From Geotalea toluenoxydans JCM 15764 (lineage in GTDB: Bacteria > Desulfobacterota > Desulfuromonadia > Geobacterales > Geobacteraceae), in contig NZ_BBCJ01000028.1 in the NCBI RefSeq assembly GCF_001311985.1, forward strand, positions 1 through 57,144: a stretch of 57,144 nucleotides of DNA. The letters are read 5' to 3'. A program made the translations under genes and the position numbers. The notes under the pieces are model-generated. The model did no database searches, had not been told where the DNA came from, and saw nothing but the letters and a program-made list of their open reading frames with translations. Each line of letters begins with the position of its first letter. The stretch's first letter is position 1. Shown here one piece after another: positions 34,772 through 45,238 of this stretch.

Positions 34772-35793
34772 TTACATTTTGTGGCATTTCTCGCAGTCTC
34801 CTGCTACCGAGAAGGCATCCTTGGCATTGTGGCATGCGCCGCAGGATGCGCCGTTTTCCATCTGGCCCATGGTGCGTGCTTTGCACCGGCCTTATAGGGG
34901 AAAACCTTGGTGTGACAATCTATACATTTGTACATGCCCAGATGGAAATCATGACTGAAAGTTGCGTCCCCAGAGTCGGTCTTGAAGGTAATGTTGCCAG
35001 GCTTGAACCCTTTGTGGCACTTGTCGCAATCACTGCTGGAGGAGAAGGCTTCCTTGCCGTTGTGACATGCCCCGCAGGATTTTCCCTTCTCCATGTCTTC
35101 CATGGTGAAGTGTTTTGCACCGGCCTTGTATGGAAAAACCTTGGTGTGACAATCCTTGCAGCTGAACATTCCGGTGTGGACTTTATGGCTGAAGGATGCA
35201 GCACTTATACCCTTTGTTTTGAAGGTTAGCTCTTTCGGAGTCATACCCTTGTGGCAGTTACCGCAGTTGCCGGCAACAGTGAAGGCTTTGCTGCCGTTGT
35301 GGCATGCGCCGCAGGTTTTGCCTTTTTCCATCTGCGCCATGGTCACACGACCTTCTTTGCCGGTTATGACCTTGCCGTTGTGGCAGCTTTTGCATTTTCC
35401 CCCCAGCGATTTAAGGTGGGAATTGTGGCTGAAAGCTGCGTCTGTGGCACCTTTGACCTTGTAGGTTATATTGCGTGGTTTTCCTTTGTGACAGCGGTCG
35501 CAGGATTTTTCATCGGCAACGCTGAAGGTCTTGACGCCGGAATGGCAGGCGCCGCAGGACTTCGTTTTTTCCATTTCGGCCATGGTGAAGTGGCGGCGCT
35601 TTCTCAGGTCAAAGATGGCATTGTGGCAAATTCTGCAGTTGTTGTTGTATTGTTTCAAATGAATGTCGTGACTGAATACGACCGGGTCGGCATTGTCAAA
35701 CTTGAACTGGACGTCTTTGGTTTCCTTTGCCTGACTGAAAAGCGGGGTGGCCAAAAGAAAGAGAAATGCCAGGAGGGTGAGGCGAAGCTGCAT
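34772..35793 (-). CDS. Dodecahaem c-type cytochrome of four c7-type modules (frameshifted)
   Basis: The signal peptide is 'LTLLAFLFLLATPLFSQA'. Twelve CxxCH haem motifs follow: CRICH, CGACH, CDRCH, CKSCH, CGACH, CGNCH, CKDCH, CGACH, CDKCH, CIDCH and, beyond a frame break near 34880, CGACH and CEKCH, ending at 34772. Each module has three motifs and repeats 'FSH..H' and 'FTM..ME.GKSCGACHNG'. This is the plan of the Geobacter GSU1996-type polymer-of-c7 proteins, thought to carry electrons across the periplasm as a linear wire. About 340 residues. The gene is monocistronic and divergent from the DUF4124 gene. Confidence 0.92.
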
Positions 35794-35924
35794 GATGCAC
35801 TCCTTTATGAGAAATTTTTTTTATTTGAAATTGAGGTTTTTGACTATACACTCTGACTTGTAAATCGTCAATACTATTGTACTCATGCAGACAGGCTGCC
35901 TGAGCTTCTATCCGGGGGTTACGC

Positions 35925-36452
35925 ATGAAGATCGTTTTTATTGTCCTGATGTCCGTCTGCCTTTGGATGCCGGCATCACAATCACAGGCTGCAGTTTACC
36001 AGTGGGTGGACGACAAGGGGGTCGTTCATTTCACCGACAATGCCGACAAAATACCCTCGAAATATTTGAACAAGGTGAGGGAGAGAGAATCGGTCAATGG
36101 TTCGGTCACCGTCACCCCTTCAACTGTTCAGCCAGGCAAACAGCCGGATAGTGGAGATACTGTCGACAGGGCACCCGTCCGTGAAGACGAAGGGGTGTGG
36201 CGGTCCCGTTTCAGTGGATTGCGTGAGGAGAAAAAGCAGGTCGAACGCGGGCTTGTGGCAAAGAAGGAAAAACTGGCTACCCTGAGGCGAAAAAAGGCCA
36301 CTTATGGGCGAGGCAGTGACCGAACTGCTTATTATGACCAATATGCCGAGATTGAACGGGATGAAACGCGGATCAAGGAGTTGGAACAGAGACTTCGAGA
36401 TCTGGACGCTGAGGCGGGAAGGGCAGGGGTTCCTCTGGAGTGGCGGCAGTAA
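35925..36452 (+). CDS. Exported DUF4124-domain protein
   Basis: This 175-residue protein has a signal peptide ('IVFIVLMSVCLWMPASQSQA') and an N-terminal DUF4124 motif 'VYQWVDDKGVVHFTDNADKI', common in envelope proteins of unknown role. The C-terminal half is a charged coiled coil ('LREEKKQVERGLVAKKEKLA', 'YDQYAEIERDETRIKELEQR'). It diverges from the cytochrome gene and converges on the lipoprotein gene at 36457. The function is unknown. Confidence 0.75.
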   Translation: MKIVFIVLMSVCLWMPASQSQAAVYQWVDDKGVVHFTDNADKIPSKYLNKVRERESVNGSVTVTPSTVQPGKQPDSGDTVDRAPVREDEGVWRSRFSGLREEKKQVERGLVAKKEKLATLRRKKATYGRGSDRTAYYDQYAEIERDETRIKELEQRLRDLDAEAGRAGVPLEWRQ

Positions 36453-36456
36453 CCTT

Positions 36457-36972
36457 CTAACGCCGCCTCGGTTTCTTTTCCAGTTCCATATCCAGATGTT
36501 TCAGCTGCTCAATGGTCTTACGCAGTTCCTTGTTTTCCTTTATCAGTGAGAGGTTGTGTCCCTTCAGACCGGGTATTTCCCTGCCCAACGCCCTGATCTC
36601 CCTGTTCTGGCGTTGGGCCTCTTTGATGACGGCCACAAGCGGCACGGACAACCGCGTCCATGGACTGGATGGATAATCCCGTTGCAGTGTTTCCAGCCTT
36701 TTCAAGGACTGCTCCATGTCCTCCCTGACAATGCCGGCTTTCAACTGTATCAGGCTCAGGCGAAACAGGGCTTCGTCGGTTACTCCCGCTACCCCTTCCT
36801 TTGAGACCACCTCTCTGAGCCATTTTTCCGCTTCATGTTCTTTTCCTTCATCATACAGCTTCACTGCCTGTGCAAGGCTGCTGTCCCGACCGTGGTGCAG
36901 GACTCCGCTTCCTTCCCTGCCGGTGGCGCAGCCGCTCAGTATCAAAAACATCATGAATAGTATCTTCTTCAT
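36457..36972 (-). CDS. Lipoprotein with TPR-like helices
   Basis: The lipoprotein signal is 'KKILFMMFLILSGC' with the lipobox Cys at about residue 15. The mature part has a TPR-like block ('AQAVKLYDEGKEHEAEKWLR', 'ALFRLSLIQLKAG', 'LKRLETLQRDYPSSPW') and a C-terminal coiled coil ('NLSLIKENKELRKTIEQLKH'). It resembles tol-pal-associated or outer-membrane-assembly lipoproteins in shape, but I cannot assign it. Its ATG overlaps the TGA of the GGDEF gene upstream, so the two form an operon, and it may serve that sensor. Confidence 0.6.
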   Translation of the reverse strand: MKKILFMMFLILSGCATGREGSGVLHHGRDSSLAQAVKLYDEGKEHEAEKWLREVVSKEGVAGVTDEALFRLSLIQLKAGIVREDMEQSLKRLETLQRDYPSSPWTRLSVPLVAVIKEAQRQNREIRALGREIPGLKGHNLSLIKENKELRKTIEQLKHLDMELEKKPRRR

Positions 36973-38295
36973 CTTTTGACCTTGCGCCGATTTATCAGGT
37001 AATTACTCCCCGGCATTGATTTGACGTAATCCTTGATTTCGGCGGCGGCTTTGGCAATGGCCACGGCAGAGTCAAACTCCCCTTTTCGGCATATGGTTAT
37101 GGCAATGGAAATGGTCATGATCGGAAAGGTGCGCGGCACTCCATAGCGATCCATCGCATCGATCGCCCCTCTGGCCAGATCCTCCGGTGTGTAGTGGTTG
37201 CGAATCTCTTCGTCGAACATCTTGATGACTGCCTCGCAAACGGGAACCGAATTTTCCATGGCAACGACCATGACGAAGTCGTCGCCGCCGATGTGACCGA
37301 CAAACGCACTGTCTTCCGCCTTCGCCTTTACCGCCTCGTAAATGATCTCACCGGCCTTTTTGATGACTTCGCTTGCTTTTATATAGCCGTAATGGTCGTT
37401 ATAGGCCTTCAGATTGTCCAGATCAGCATAGCATACGGCAAAGGGCACGTCTTCCTGCAGCCTTTTATTCAGAATGCCTTCTATGGCTATATTGCCCGGC
37501 AGCCTGGTCAGCGGACTGGCGTCCAGGCTCATCTGTTCCAGTACCTTGAGTCTCGCCGCCATATTGATAAAATCCCTTGCCAGCTCACCGATTTCATCAT
37601 CTGCCTTTATCTTCGGGTCGTAATCGAAATCCCCTTCTGCGATCTTGTGGGTTGCCGTCTTCAGCCTTCTGATGGCGGTGGAGACATTATAGATGAAGAG
37701 GCTGGCTACGGCCATCGCCAATGCAAATCCTGTGAAAGAGAGGGCAATGGTCCAGGCGATGGTGAATTTTTCCTTTTCGTCTGCCGCCTCCAGCTTTACC
37801 CTGAGCTGGTCCTTTGTATTGTTATAAATGAGGTCGATGGCGTTGAAGATTGAGCGGTAGAGCTTTTGAGCGCCTCCGGGTTATCATTACCCGAAAACAG
37901 CCGGTCGGCATTTATTCTATACTCTTCATAGCTCTTTATCAGAGGGTCAACATCCGGCTGCTGCCTGCTTTTTGCCAGTTTTTGCAACAGATCAAGAAAC
38001 TCCAGTTCCCGCCCACGAAACATATCCGTGAATTCGGGGCTTTTCAGTATCTGATACTTTGCGGCATATCTTTCCTGGGCCTGCATCGTTTCCCGCAGTT
38101 TGCTCGTTGCATTCAATATGGCCAGATCCTTCTGGCAATCTCGGTGGCTATATTGTGCACGGAAAAAAGACCGATAATGGCGAAAGCGATTGCTGCGGCA
38201 GTAAAAAAAGCCATTGCCGCATAACCGGCAACCAGCCTTTGAACAAGGGTCAGTTTTGGTGAAAATGATTTAATTTTCATGAGCTGATTGACCAT
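36969..38295 (-). CDS. HAMP-GGDEF signalling protein with GGDDF site (two frameshifts)
   Basis: An N-terminal helix ('LVAGYAAMAFFTAAAIAFAI') is followed by a helical sensor region of about 150 residues, a second helix ('FTIAWTIALSFTGFALAMAV'), a HAMP domain ('STAIRRLKTATHKIAEGDFD') and a GGDEF domain ('LTRLPGNIAIEGIL', 'CYADLDNLKAYNDHYGY'). Frame breaks lie at about 38130 and 37864. The active-site signature reads 'GGDDF' instead of GGDEF/GGEEF, so catalysis of c-di-GMP synthesis is doubtful. It may act as a GTP- or c-di-GMP-responsive receptor. The start is uncertain: ATG 38280 is also possible. Confidence 0.78.
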
Positions 38296-38478
38296 GGCTT
38301 GGCCATTCTATTGCAATGCCCTGTTTTAGTCAAATCATTAGCTTGGCATAATTGCTGTTGAGAGCCGATTGGATTGAGATAATCGGCTTAGGGCATGTAA
38401 CTGCCATGTATTAGCGGTTGCGAGTGGTGTATAGCTGTGTTATAAAAAGCCACTTAAATAAATAAATGGGAGACGGCA

Positions 38479-39308
38479 ATGATCGGTCTGGACAGGATAA
38501 TAGAAAACGCCCTGATGGAGGATATTCATACCGGCGATCTTACCACCCAGGCTGTGATGCGTGAAAACAGGGCAATGCGTGCCACGCTGAAAGCCAAGGA
38601 GAATCTGGTCCTGGCCGGTATCAAGGTAGCCGCCCGTGTCTTTCACATTCTCGACAATTCCATTACCTTCGATGCACATTTCGCCGACGGTTCCCGTATC
38701 GAGAAAGGGGCCACACTGGCGGAGATCTCCGGCGACGCTTCCTTTCTCCTCCAGGGGGAGCGGGTTGCCTTAATCTTTTGCAGCGCATGTGCGGAGTGGC
38801 AACCCAGACTGCTGCCTATGTGGAAGCTGTCCAGGGGACCGGCGCACGAGTGGTGGATACGCGCAAAACGACCCCGGGGCTGAGAATTCTGGAAAAATAC
38901 GCCGTCAGGATCGGCGGCGGTATTAATCACCGCACCGGTCTTTATGACGGAATTCTGATCAAGGAAAATCATATTGCAGCTGCCGGCGGCATTACCGAAG
39001 CGATCAATCGTGCCAGGGCCTATATTCCCCACACATTGAAGATCGAAGTGGAAACGGAGAACCTCACCGAGGTGACCGAAGCTCTTGCAGCGGGTGCCGA
39101 CATCATCATGCTCGACAACATGGATGTGGCGACCATGCGTGAGGCGGTTGCCATGATCGGTGGCAGGGTTCTGACCGAAGCCTCCGGCGGGGTTAATTTG
39201 TCCACGGTCAGGCAGATTGCCGAAACCGGCGTTGATATCATCTCTGTCGGTGCACTGACCCATTCGGTGCGGGCCATGGATATTTCCATGCTCATGGAGG
39301 GGTGTTGA
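38479..39308 (+). CDS. nadC: Nicotinate-nucleotide diphosphorylase (frameshifted)
   Basis: This enzyme turns quinolinate and PRPP into nicotinate mononucleotide in NAD synthesis. Family blocks are 'LDRIIENALMEDIHTGDLTT', 'RMCGVATQTAAYVEA', the active-site 'VVDTRKTTPGLRILEKYAVR', 'GGGINHRTGLYDGILIKENH' and 'IIMLDNMD'. One A is lost near 38769-38772 ('GERVA' then 'LNLLQ'). About 276 residues. The stop overlaps the start of birA, and coaX follows, so three cofactor genes form one operon. Confidence 0.92.
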
Positions 39309-40314
39309 AAGGGACAAAGCTCCAGACCGCAGACCTGGATAAACAGACCTTCAACCGGCGAATCCTTCAGATATTCAGGGACAGGAAAGGGGATGTGATC
39401 TCTGGCGAAGAATTGAGCAGCATGCTCGGCATCTCCCGAACGGCCGTCTGGAAGCACATCAAGGACCTGCGCAGACTTGGCTACACCGTCCTTGCGGTCC
39501 CGGCCAGGGGATATCGCATGGTATCCTCTCCGGAGCGTCTTGTAGCCGAAGAAATAGCTGCAGGACTTCCGACCAAACGGATCGGCAAAAGAATAATCTG
39601 CCTCGAAGAGACTGACTCCACCAACAATGTTACCTTCAGGCTGGCCGAAGAAGGTACCGCCGAAGGAACGGTGGTCATTGCCGATGCCCAGACCCGGGGC
39701 AAGGGGAGGCTTGGCCGGTCATGGGCATCCCCCAAAGGGGTCAACCTCTATTGCTCGGTAGTGCTCAGGCCATCGATGCCGCCTGTAGCCGCATCTCAGC
39801 TGACCTTTCTCTCCGTGGTCGCCGTAGCCAGGGCCATAGAGCTTTCAACCAGCCTCAAGGCATGGATTAAATGGCCCAATGACATCCTGATCAACGGCAG
39901 GAAGATTGCCGGCCTCCTTAACGAGATGAGCGCGGAAACGGAAAAGGTGAATTTTGTCGTGCTCGGCATCGGCATCAACATCAACATGCGTCAGGAGCAG
40001 TTTCCGACAGACCTCCGTCATCCTGCCAGTTCGCTGTACATCGAAAGCGGAGCAGAGCTGGATCGAAACCGGTTCATCCGTACGCTGCTCAAGGAACTTG
40101 ATGACCTCTATGATGTCTATCTCCAGCGGGGGTACGGGCCGGTCAGGAGGAATGGCTGTCGCGCTCCCAGTTATACGGGCGCAAGGCCCGGATTGACTGC
40201 CAGGATCGGACTATGACGGGAGTTATAAAAGGAATTGACGATATGGGCGCACTGCTGCTCGATCTGGACGGCCGGGAGGAACGTATTCTTTCCGGGGATG
40301 TGACGCTGCTGTAA
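39305..40314 (+). CDS. birA: Biotin-protein ligase/biotin repressor (frameshifted)
   Basis: This enzyme attaches biotin to carboxyl-carrier proteins and, with its N-terminal domain, can repress biotin genes. The HTH is '[20 protein letters not shown]'. The catalytic core has 'ETDSTN', '[20 protein letters not shown]', '[18 protein letters not shown]' and '[11 protein letters not shown]'. The frame slips at 40143-40148, after which '[18 protein letters not shown]' and the BPL_C domain run to 40314. About 336 residues. The start is probably TTG 39305 (GTG 39302 possible), overlapping nadC. Confidence 0.92.
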
Positions 40315-40324
40315 TGGGGGAAAT

Positions 40325-41095
40325 GTGCTTCTTGTAATTGACGTTGGCAACAGTAATATTGTTCTGGGAATCTATGACGGAGACAGCCTTGTCAAGGACT
40401 GGCGCGTATCTACGGATAAATCAAAGACTACTGACGAATACGGCATCCTGATACATGAGCTTTTCCGATTGGCAGGGATCGATTTTTCCCGCATTACCGA
40501 TATAATTATCTCTTCTGTCGTGCCGACTCTGACCTGTGTACTGGAGAAGCTTTCCCAGCAGTACTTCGGGTTTAAGCCGTATGTCGTCGGGCCCGGCATC
40601 AAGACCGGCATGTCCATCCACTACGACAATCCCAAGGAAGTGGGAGCCGACCGCATAGTCAATGCCGTCGCCGGGTACGAAAAACACCACACTGCCTTGA
40701 TCATTGTCGATTTCGGCACTGCCACCACCTTTGATTATGTGAACAAGCGGGGTGAGTACTGCGGCGGGGCCATTGCCCCCGGTCTCATGATATCAATGGA
40801 AGCGCTGTTTCAGAAAGCGAGCAAACTGCCTCGAGTGGAGATTACAAAACCACCGGCAATAGTTGCTAAAAATACCGTCAACTCCATGCAGGCTGGCATT
40901 TTTTACGGTTATGTGGGGCTGGTTGACGGAATCGTGACCAGGATGAAGGGGGAGGGTAAGGAAAATCCGAAGGTTATCGCCACCGGGGGGCTTGCCGGAC
41001 TGATCGCGCCGGAATCCACTACCATCGAGGAAGTGGACGAGTATTTGACCCTGGAGGGACTGCGGATACTGTACCAGAGAAACCGGGAGAGTTAA
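40325..41095 (+). CDS. coaX: Type III pantothenate kinase
   Basis: This enzyme makes the first step of coenzyme A synthesis and is insensitive to CoA feedback. It is an ASKHA-fold protein of 256 residues with '[19 protein letters not shown]', '[15 protein letters not shown]', the Asp-containing '[15 protein letters not shown]', and '[15 protein letters not shown]'. It starts at GTG 40325, 10 bp after birA, following GGGGGAAA. The frame is intact. Confidence 0.95.
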   Translation: MLLVIDVGNSNIVLGIYDGDSLVKDWRVSTDKSKTTDEYGILIHELFRLAGIDFSRITDIIISSVVPTLTCVLEKLSQQYFGFKPYVVGPGIKTGMSIHYDNPKEVGADRIVNAVAGYEKHHTALIIVDFGTATTFDYVNKRGEYCGGAIAPGLMISMEALFQKASKLPRVEITKPPAIVAKNTVNSMQAGIFYGYVGLVDGIVTRMKGEGKENPKVIATGGLAGLIAPESTTIEEVDEYLTLEGLRILYQRNRES

Positions 41096-41159
41096 GGGAG
41101 GTACTGCAGTTTCCCTGCGGCCTCGACTTTAACATTTACCTATTTAATAAGGGGGGCGT

Positions 41160-43252
41160 ATGGGAAAGTATGACACTGCAAAGTTGAGAAACCTTGGTAT
41201 TGTCGCTCACGGCGGGGCCGGAAAAACCTCTTTAACTGAAGCGATCCTTTTCAATGCGGGCATGATTGACCGACTGGGCAGGGTTGACGACGGTACCTCC
41301 ACAATGGATTTCGAACCGGAGGAGATCAAGCGCAAGATCACTATTTCCTCATCCCTCAATCACTGTGAATGGAATGGGTATTCCATCCATATCGTCGATA
41401 CTCCCGGCTACGGCAATTTTATTGCCGATACCCGTTCCTGCATGCGGGCCCTCGGTGGGGCGGTCCTGATCCTGTCAGCCATTTCCGGGGTCAAGGTTCA
41501 GACGGAAGAAGTGTGGGAGTGGGCCGATGAATTCGAAATACCGCGTATAGCATTTGTCAACAAGATGGACCGGGAGCGAGCCAGCTTTTTTCGCGCCATC
41601 GATGATATGGAAAAGGTGCTCGGGGTTAAAGGCGTTGCGATCCAGTTGCCCATGGGGGCGGAGGATAATTTCAGCGGCGTCATTGACCTGGTAAAGATGA
41701 AGGCCTATCGGTATGAAAAGGACCTGTCAGGCAAGTTCACCGAGGGAGAAATTCCCGCCGAATATCTGGACGAGGCAAAGAGGCTCAGGGAGCAAATGGT
41801 GGAGACTGTTGCCGAGGCCTACGATTCCCTCACCGAGAAATACCTTGAGGCGGGTGAATTGACAGAGGAAGAGATAATCGACGGTTTGCGGGTCGGTACC
41901 CTTCGCTACACCTTTACCCCAGTTCTATGCGGCTCCGCTGTGATGAACATCGGCATAGGCCAGCTTCTGGATTATATCTGCAACTGTCTGCCTTCGCCAC
42001 TGGATCGAGGCAGCATAGTTGGGACCAATCCGAAAACCGGCGATGTGGTAGAGCGTTCTCCCGACGAGAATGAACCCTTTTCCGCCCTGGTTTTCAAGAC
42101 GACTTCCGATCCCTACACCGGAAAAATCACCGTTTTCAGGGTTTATTCCGGCACGCTCAACTCCGATTCCGCCGTCTTTAATTCTACCCGGGATTGTACC
42201 GAGCGGATCGGTCAGATATACGAACTGGAGGGGAAGAAGCAAAAGCCGATCAAACAGGCTGTTGCCGGGGATATCGTTGCCGTATCGAAACTCAAGGATA
42301 CCCTGACCGGCGACACCCTCTGTGATCCTGATAAACCCATAGTCTATGAACCTGCAAAACCCTTGCAACCGGTCATTTCCTATGCCATTCTGCCCAAGAC
42401 CAAAAACGACGAAGACAAGATTCACGGCGCCCTGCAGAGACTCATGGAAGAGGACCAGACCCTTGAGGTCCACCGTGATGAAAAGACCCGCGAGCTGGTC
42501 ATATCAGGCATGGGGCAGGTGCACCTTGAGGTCACCGTAGAGAAGCTGAAACGCAAATTCAGTGTCGATGTTGAGCTGAAGACGCCCAAGGTGCCTTACT
42601 TGGAGACATTCAAAGGGACTGCCAAGGTCCAGGGCAAATACAAGAAGCAGTCGGGTGGGCGTGGCCAGTATGGGGACTGCTGGGTCGAGTTCAGCCCGCT
42701 GCCCCGTGGAGAAGGCTTCCTCTTTGAGGATAAAATAGTTGGGGGTGTCGTTCCTCGCCAGTATATTCCAGCTGTGGAAAAAGGCATTTTCGAGGCTTCC
42801 CAGGAGGGCTTCCTTGCCGGATACCCCCTGGTCGATTTCAAGGCTGCTCTCTATGACGCTCTTTTCACACGGTGGATTCATCGGAGATGGCCTTCAAGGT
42901 TGCCGGCTCCCTTGCCCTGAAAAAAGCCATGGAAACGGCTAAACCGGTATTGCTCGAACCGATCATGAATATGAAGATCACGGTACCGGAAGAGACCATG
43001 GGCGATGTCATCGGTGACCTGAATTCGAGACGCGGCAAGGTCGTCGGGGTGGAGCCGAAAGCCAATTCGCAGATTATCAGGGCTGTAGTGCCCATGTCCG
43101 AAGTGCTTGCCTATTCGTCGGATCTGCGGTCCATGACCAGCGACCGCGGCCTTTTTACAACTGAATTTTCCCATTACGAAGAGGTGCCGGGGCATCTGGC
43201 CCAGAAAATTATCAGCGAGTCTGCAGCAAACCAAAAACACGCGAACCATTAG
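41160..43252 (+). CDS. fusA: Elongation factor G-like GTPase (EF-G paralogue, frameshifted)
   Basis: This is a translational GTPase of about 697 residues. The P-loop is 'AHGGAGKTSL' rather than the AHIDAGKTT of canonical EF-G, and the later G motifs are 'VDTPGYGNF' and 'FVNKMDRERASF'. Domains II-V follow ('PFSALVFKTTSDPYTGKITV', 'SGMGQVHLEVTVEKLKRKF', 'GGRGQYGDCWVEF'). One base is lost at 42858-42861 ('YD' to 'GSFHTVDSSEMAF'). The variant P-loop marks the EF-G2/tetracycline-resistance-like paralogue group, whose specific task is unclear. It stands 65 bp after coaX. Confidence 0.88.
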
Positions 43253-43272
43253 CATGAGGAGGAATTGTTACA

Positions 43273-44336
43273 ATGTCCAAGCAGTTTTCAGCGGATTCAG
43301 AGGAAACCGAACTTAAGGGATCAAAAGGTAAAAGCCAGGCCCAGCTTCTTGTCCTGTTGCTGCTGGTTGCGGTCGGCGGATACGTCTATTTTTTCACCGG
43401 ATTGATCAAGCCCCGTGAAGAACGCCCACGCCCCAGCAGCCACAGGCTGCCCAGGTGAAAAAGCCGATGCCGCCCCGGCAGGCCGAACAAACGCCGGCAG
43501 CTGCTAAACCTGAACAACCCAATTCCGCGGCAGCTCCTGCTCCTGCTCCTGCTTCTGCACCTGCATCTCCTGTCCCTGCTCAGACTGCCGGTGGACAGAA
43601 GCCGTCTCCAGTGCAGACTCCGGCCAAACCTGAACCGGTGAAAATCGCAAAAAACCCTGCACCTGTTGTACCGACGGCTCCCGGCAAACAGGCTGCTGCA
43701 GTTACTGAAAAGCCAGGCGGCAAAAAGACAGCCAAAGATGCTGCTCCGGCCAAGACGACAGACAAAGTCGCTGCTCCTACTGGCAAGCCGACGACTGTTG
43801 CAGGAAAAACTGCTGCTCCCGCCGTGGAAAAGCAGCAACAGCCGACGGCCAAAAAAATCGCCGGTGCTTTCAGTCTGAAAACCGGGGAAATCGTTTTCGC
43901 CAAGGATGCAGGTGCCGTGGAGGCAAAGCTGAAAAAGGCGGGCCTGAAGCCTGTAGTACGGCATACCGCCATGAAGCAGGAGCCCATGAACAGGCTCTTT
44001 TACGCCGAGTATCCCGACCGTGAATCTGCGGGCGTCGACCTGGAACAACTCCGTGCCAAGGCTCCCGATGCCTTTATCATTCAGGAGGGCGGCAAGTATG
44101 TTATCTATGCAGGTTCGTATCTAAAGGAAGCCCGTGCAGCCATTGAGCAGGACCGGCTTTTCGATAAAGGGTTGCGGCTGGTGATGAAAAAGACCCAGGT
44201 GAAGATCCCGGTCACCTACATTACCGCCGGCAGCTTCCCCAGCCAGGATGATGCCCGCAAGGCAGCCGACAGGCTGAAGAAGAGCGGAATCAAGCTGGCT
44301 GTGGTCAAATCCGGCAAAGTGTCGACCAAAAGGTGA
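43273..44336 (+). CDS. Membrane-anchored SPOR-domain protein (frameshifted)
   Basis: A short cytoplasmic N-terminus precedes one membrane helix ('LLVLLLLVAVGGYVYFFTGL'). The frame loses a C at 43430-43435 and resumes 'QQPQAAQVKKPMPPRQ'. A long Pro/Ala/Lys linker spans the periplasm and the C-terminal about 75 residues form a SPOR domain ('TYITAGSFPSQDDARKAADR', 'GIKLAVVKSGKV'). SPOR domains bind denuded peptidoglycan at division septa. AGGAGGAA precedes the ATG. It overlaps the next gene, whose product and the MglA-like GTPase form an operon with it. Confidence 0.8.
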
Positions 44337-45228
44337 CCCAAAAAATCACCTTGAGAATGTCAGCCGCAGCTGCTCCATATGTACGGCCCGATACCCCTGG
44401 CGAAATCAAGCTGCAAGCAGCCCGCGGCCAAGTCTCTCTTGGTGCCTCAGACATGGTGGTGCTCCTTTATTTCCTGACCCACGACAATGATGCCGAAGTA
44501 AAACAAGCCGCACTAAAGTCCCTGCGAGACCTGCCTGAGGCCGTACTCCATGAGGTGGTCCAACTTTCGGAAACAAACGGAAAAATCCTCGATGTGATCG
44601 CCCGGCTCCATTTTTCAAAACTGGCTGTTGCGGAAAAAATCACCATACACCCCAATTGCAGCGAGGCTACCTGTGACTTTCTCGTGGGAAAGGGGGTGCA
44701 GGATCTGCGGGGGCGGGTGGGAATGGAAGAATGCGGCAGCCCGGGTGTCGGTGATGTGGATGAAGACGCCGAGACCGCTGACGACGAAGTGATAAACGAA
44801 GAAGATGAGGAATTTAAATCCAAATACCAGCTGTCCCAGCAGTTGGGGGTTTCGGAAAAGATAAAGATGTCATTGACAGGTGACAAGGAATGGCGTTCCA
44901 TTCTCATCAAAGACTCCAACAAGCTTGTCTCCGGTGCGGTGGTGAAAAATCCCCGCATTACGGAAGCCGAAATACTTGCCATCTCCAAGTCGAAGATTCA
45001 AAACGATGAGATCATGCGTGTTATCTGCGCCAATAAGGAATGGACCAAGAACTACATGATCAAGAAGGCTCTGGTGGAAAACACCAAGACGCCATTGGCC
45101 GTGGCCCTACGCTTCATGGGAACCCTGACGGAAAAGGACCTGTCAGGTCTGGCGAAAAGCAAGAATGTATCCTCGGTTATTGCCACTCAGGCACGCCGGT
45201 TCTGCTGAATAAAAGCAAAAAAAGCTAG
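44333..45228 (+). CDS. Helical-repeat protein upstream of MglA-like GTPase (frameshifted end)
   Basis: This protein of about 298 residues has helical hairpins resembling HEAT/DUF2336 repeats in its first half ('LGASDMVVLLYFLTHDNDAE', 'VKQAALKSLRDLPEAVLHEV') and again after an acidic linker ('VGDVDEDAETADDEVINEED'). A G lost at 45196-45200 shifts the end, which should read 'VLLNKSKKS' to 45228. GTG 44333 overlaps the SPOR gene stop; ATG 44357 is an alternative. It probably acts with the GTPase 10 bp downstream as scaffold or effector. The family name is uncertain. Confidence 0.65.
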
Positions 45229-45238
45229 GAGGACGTCA

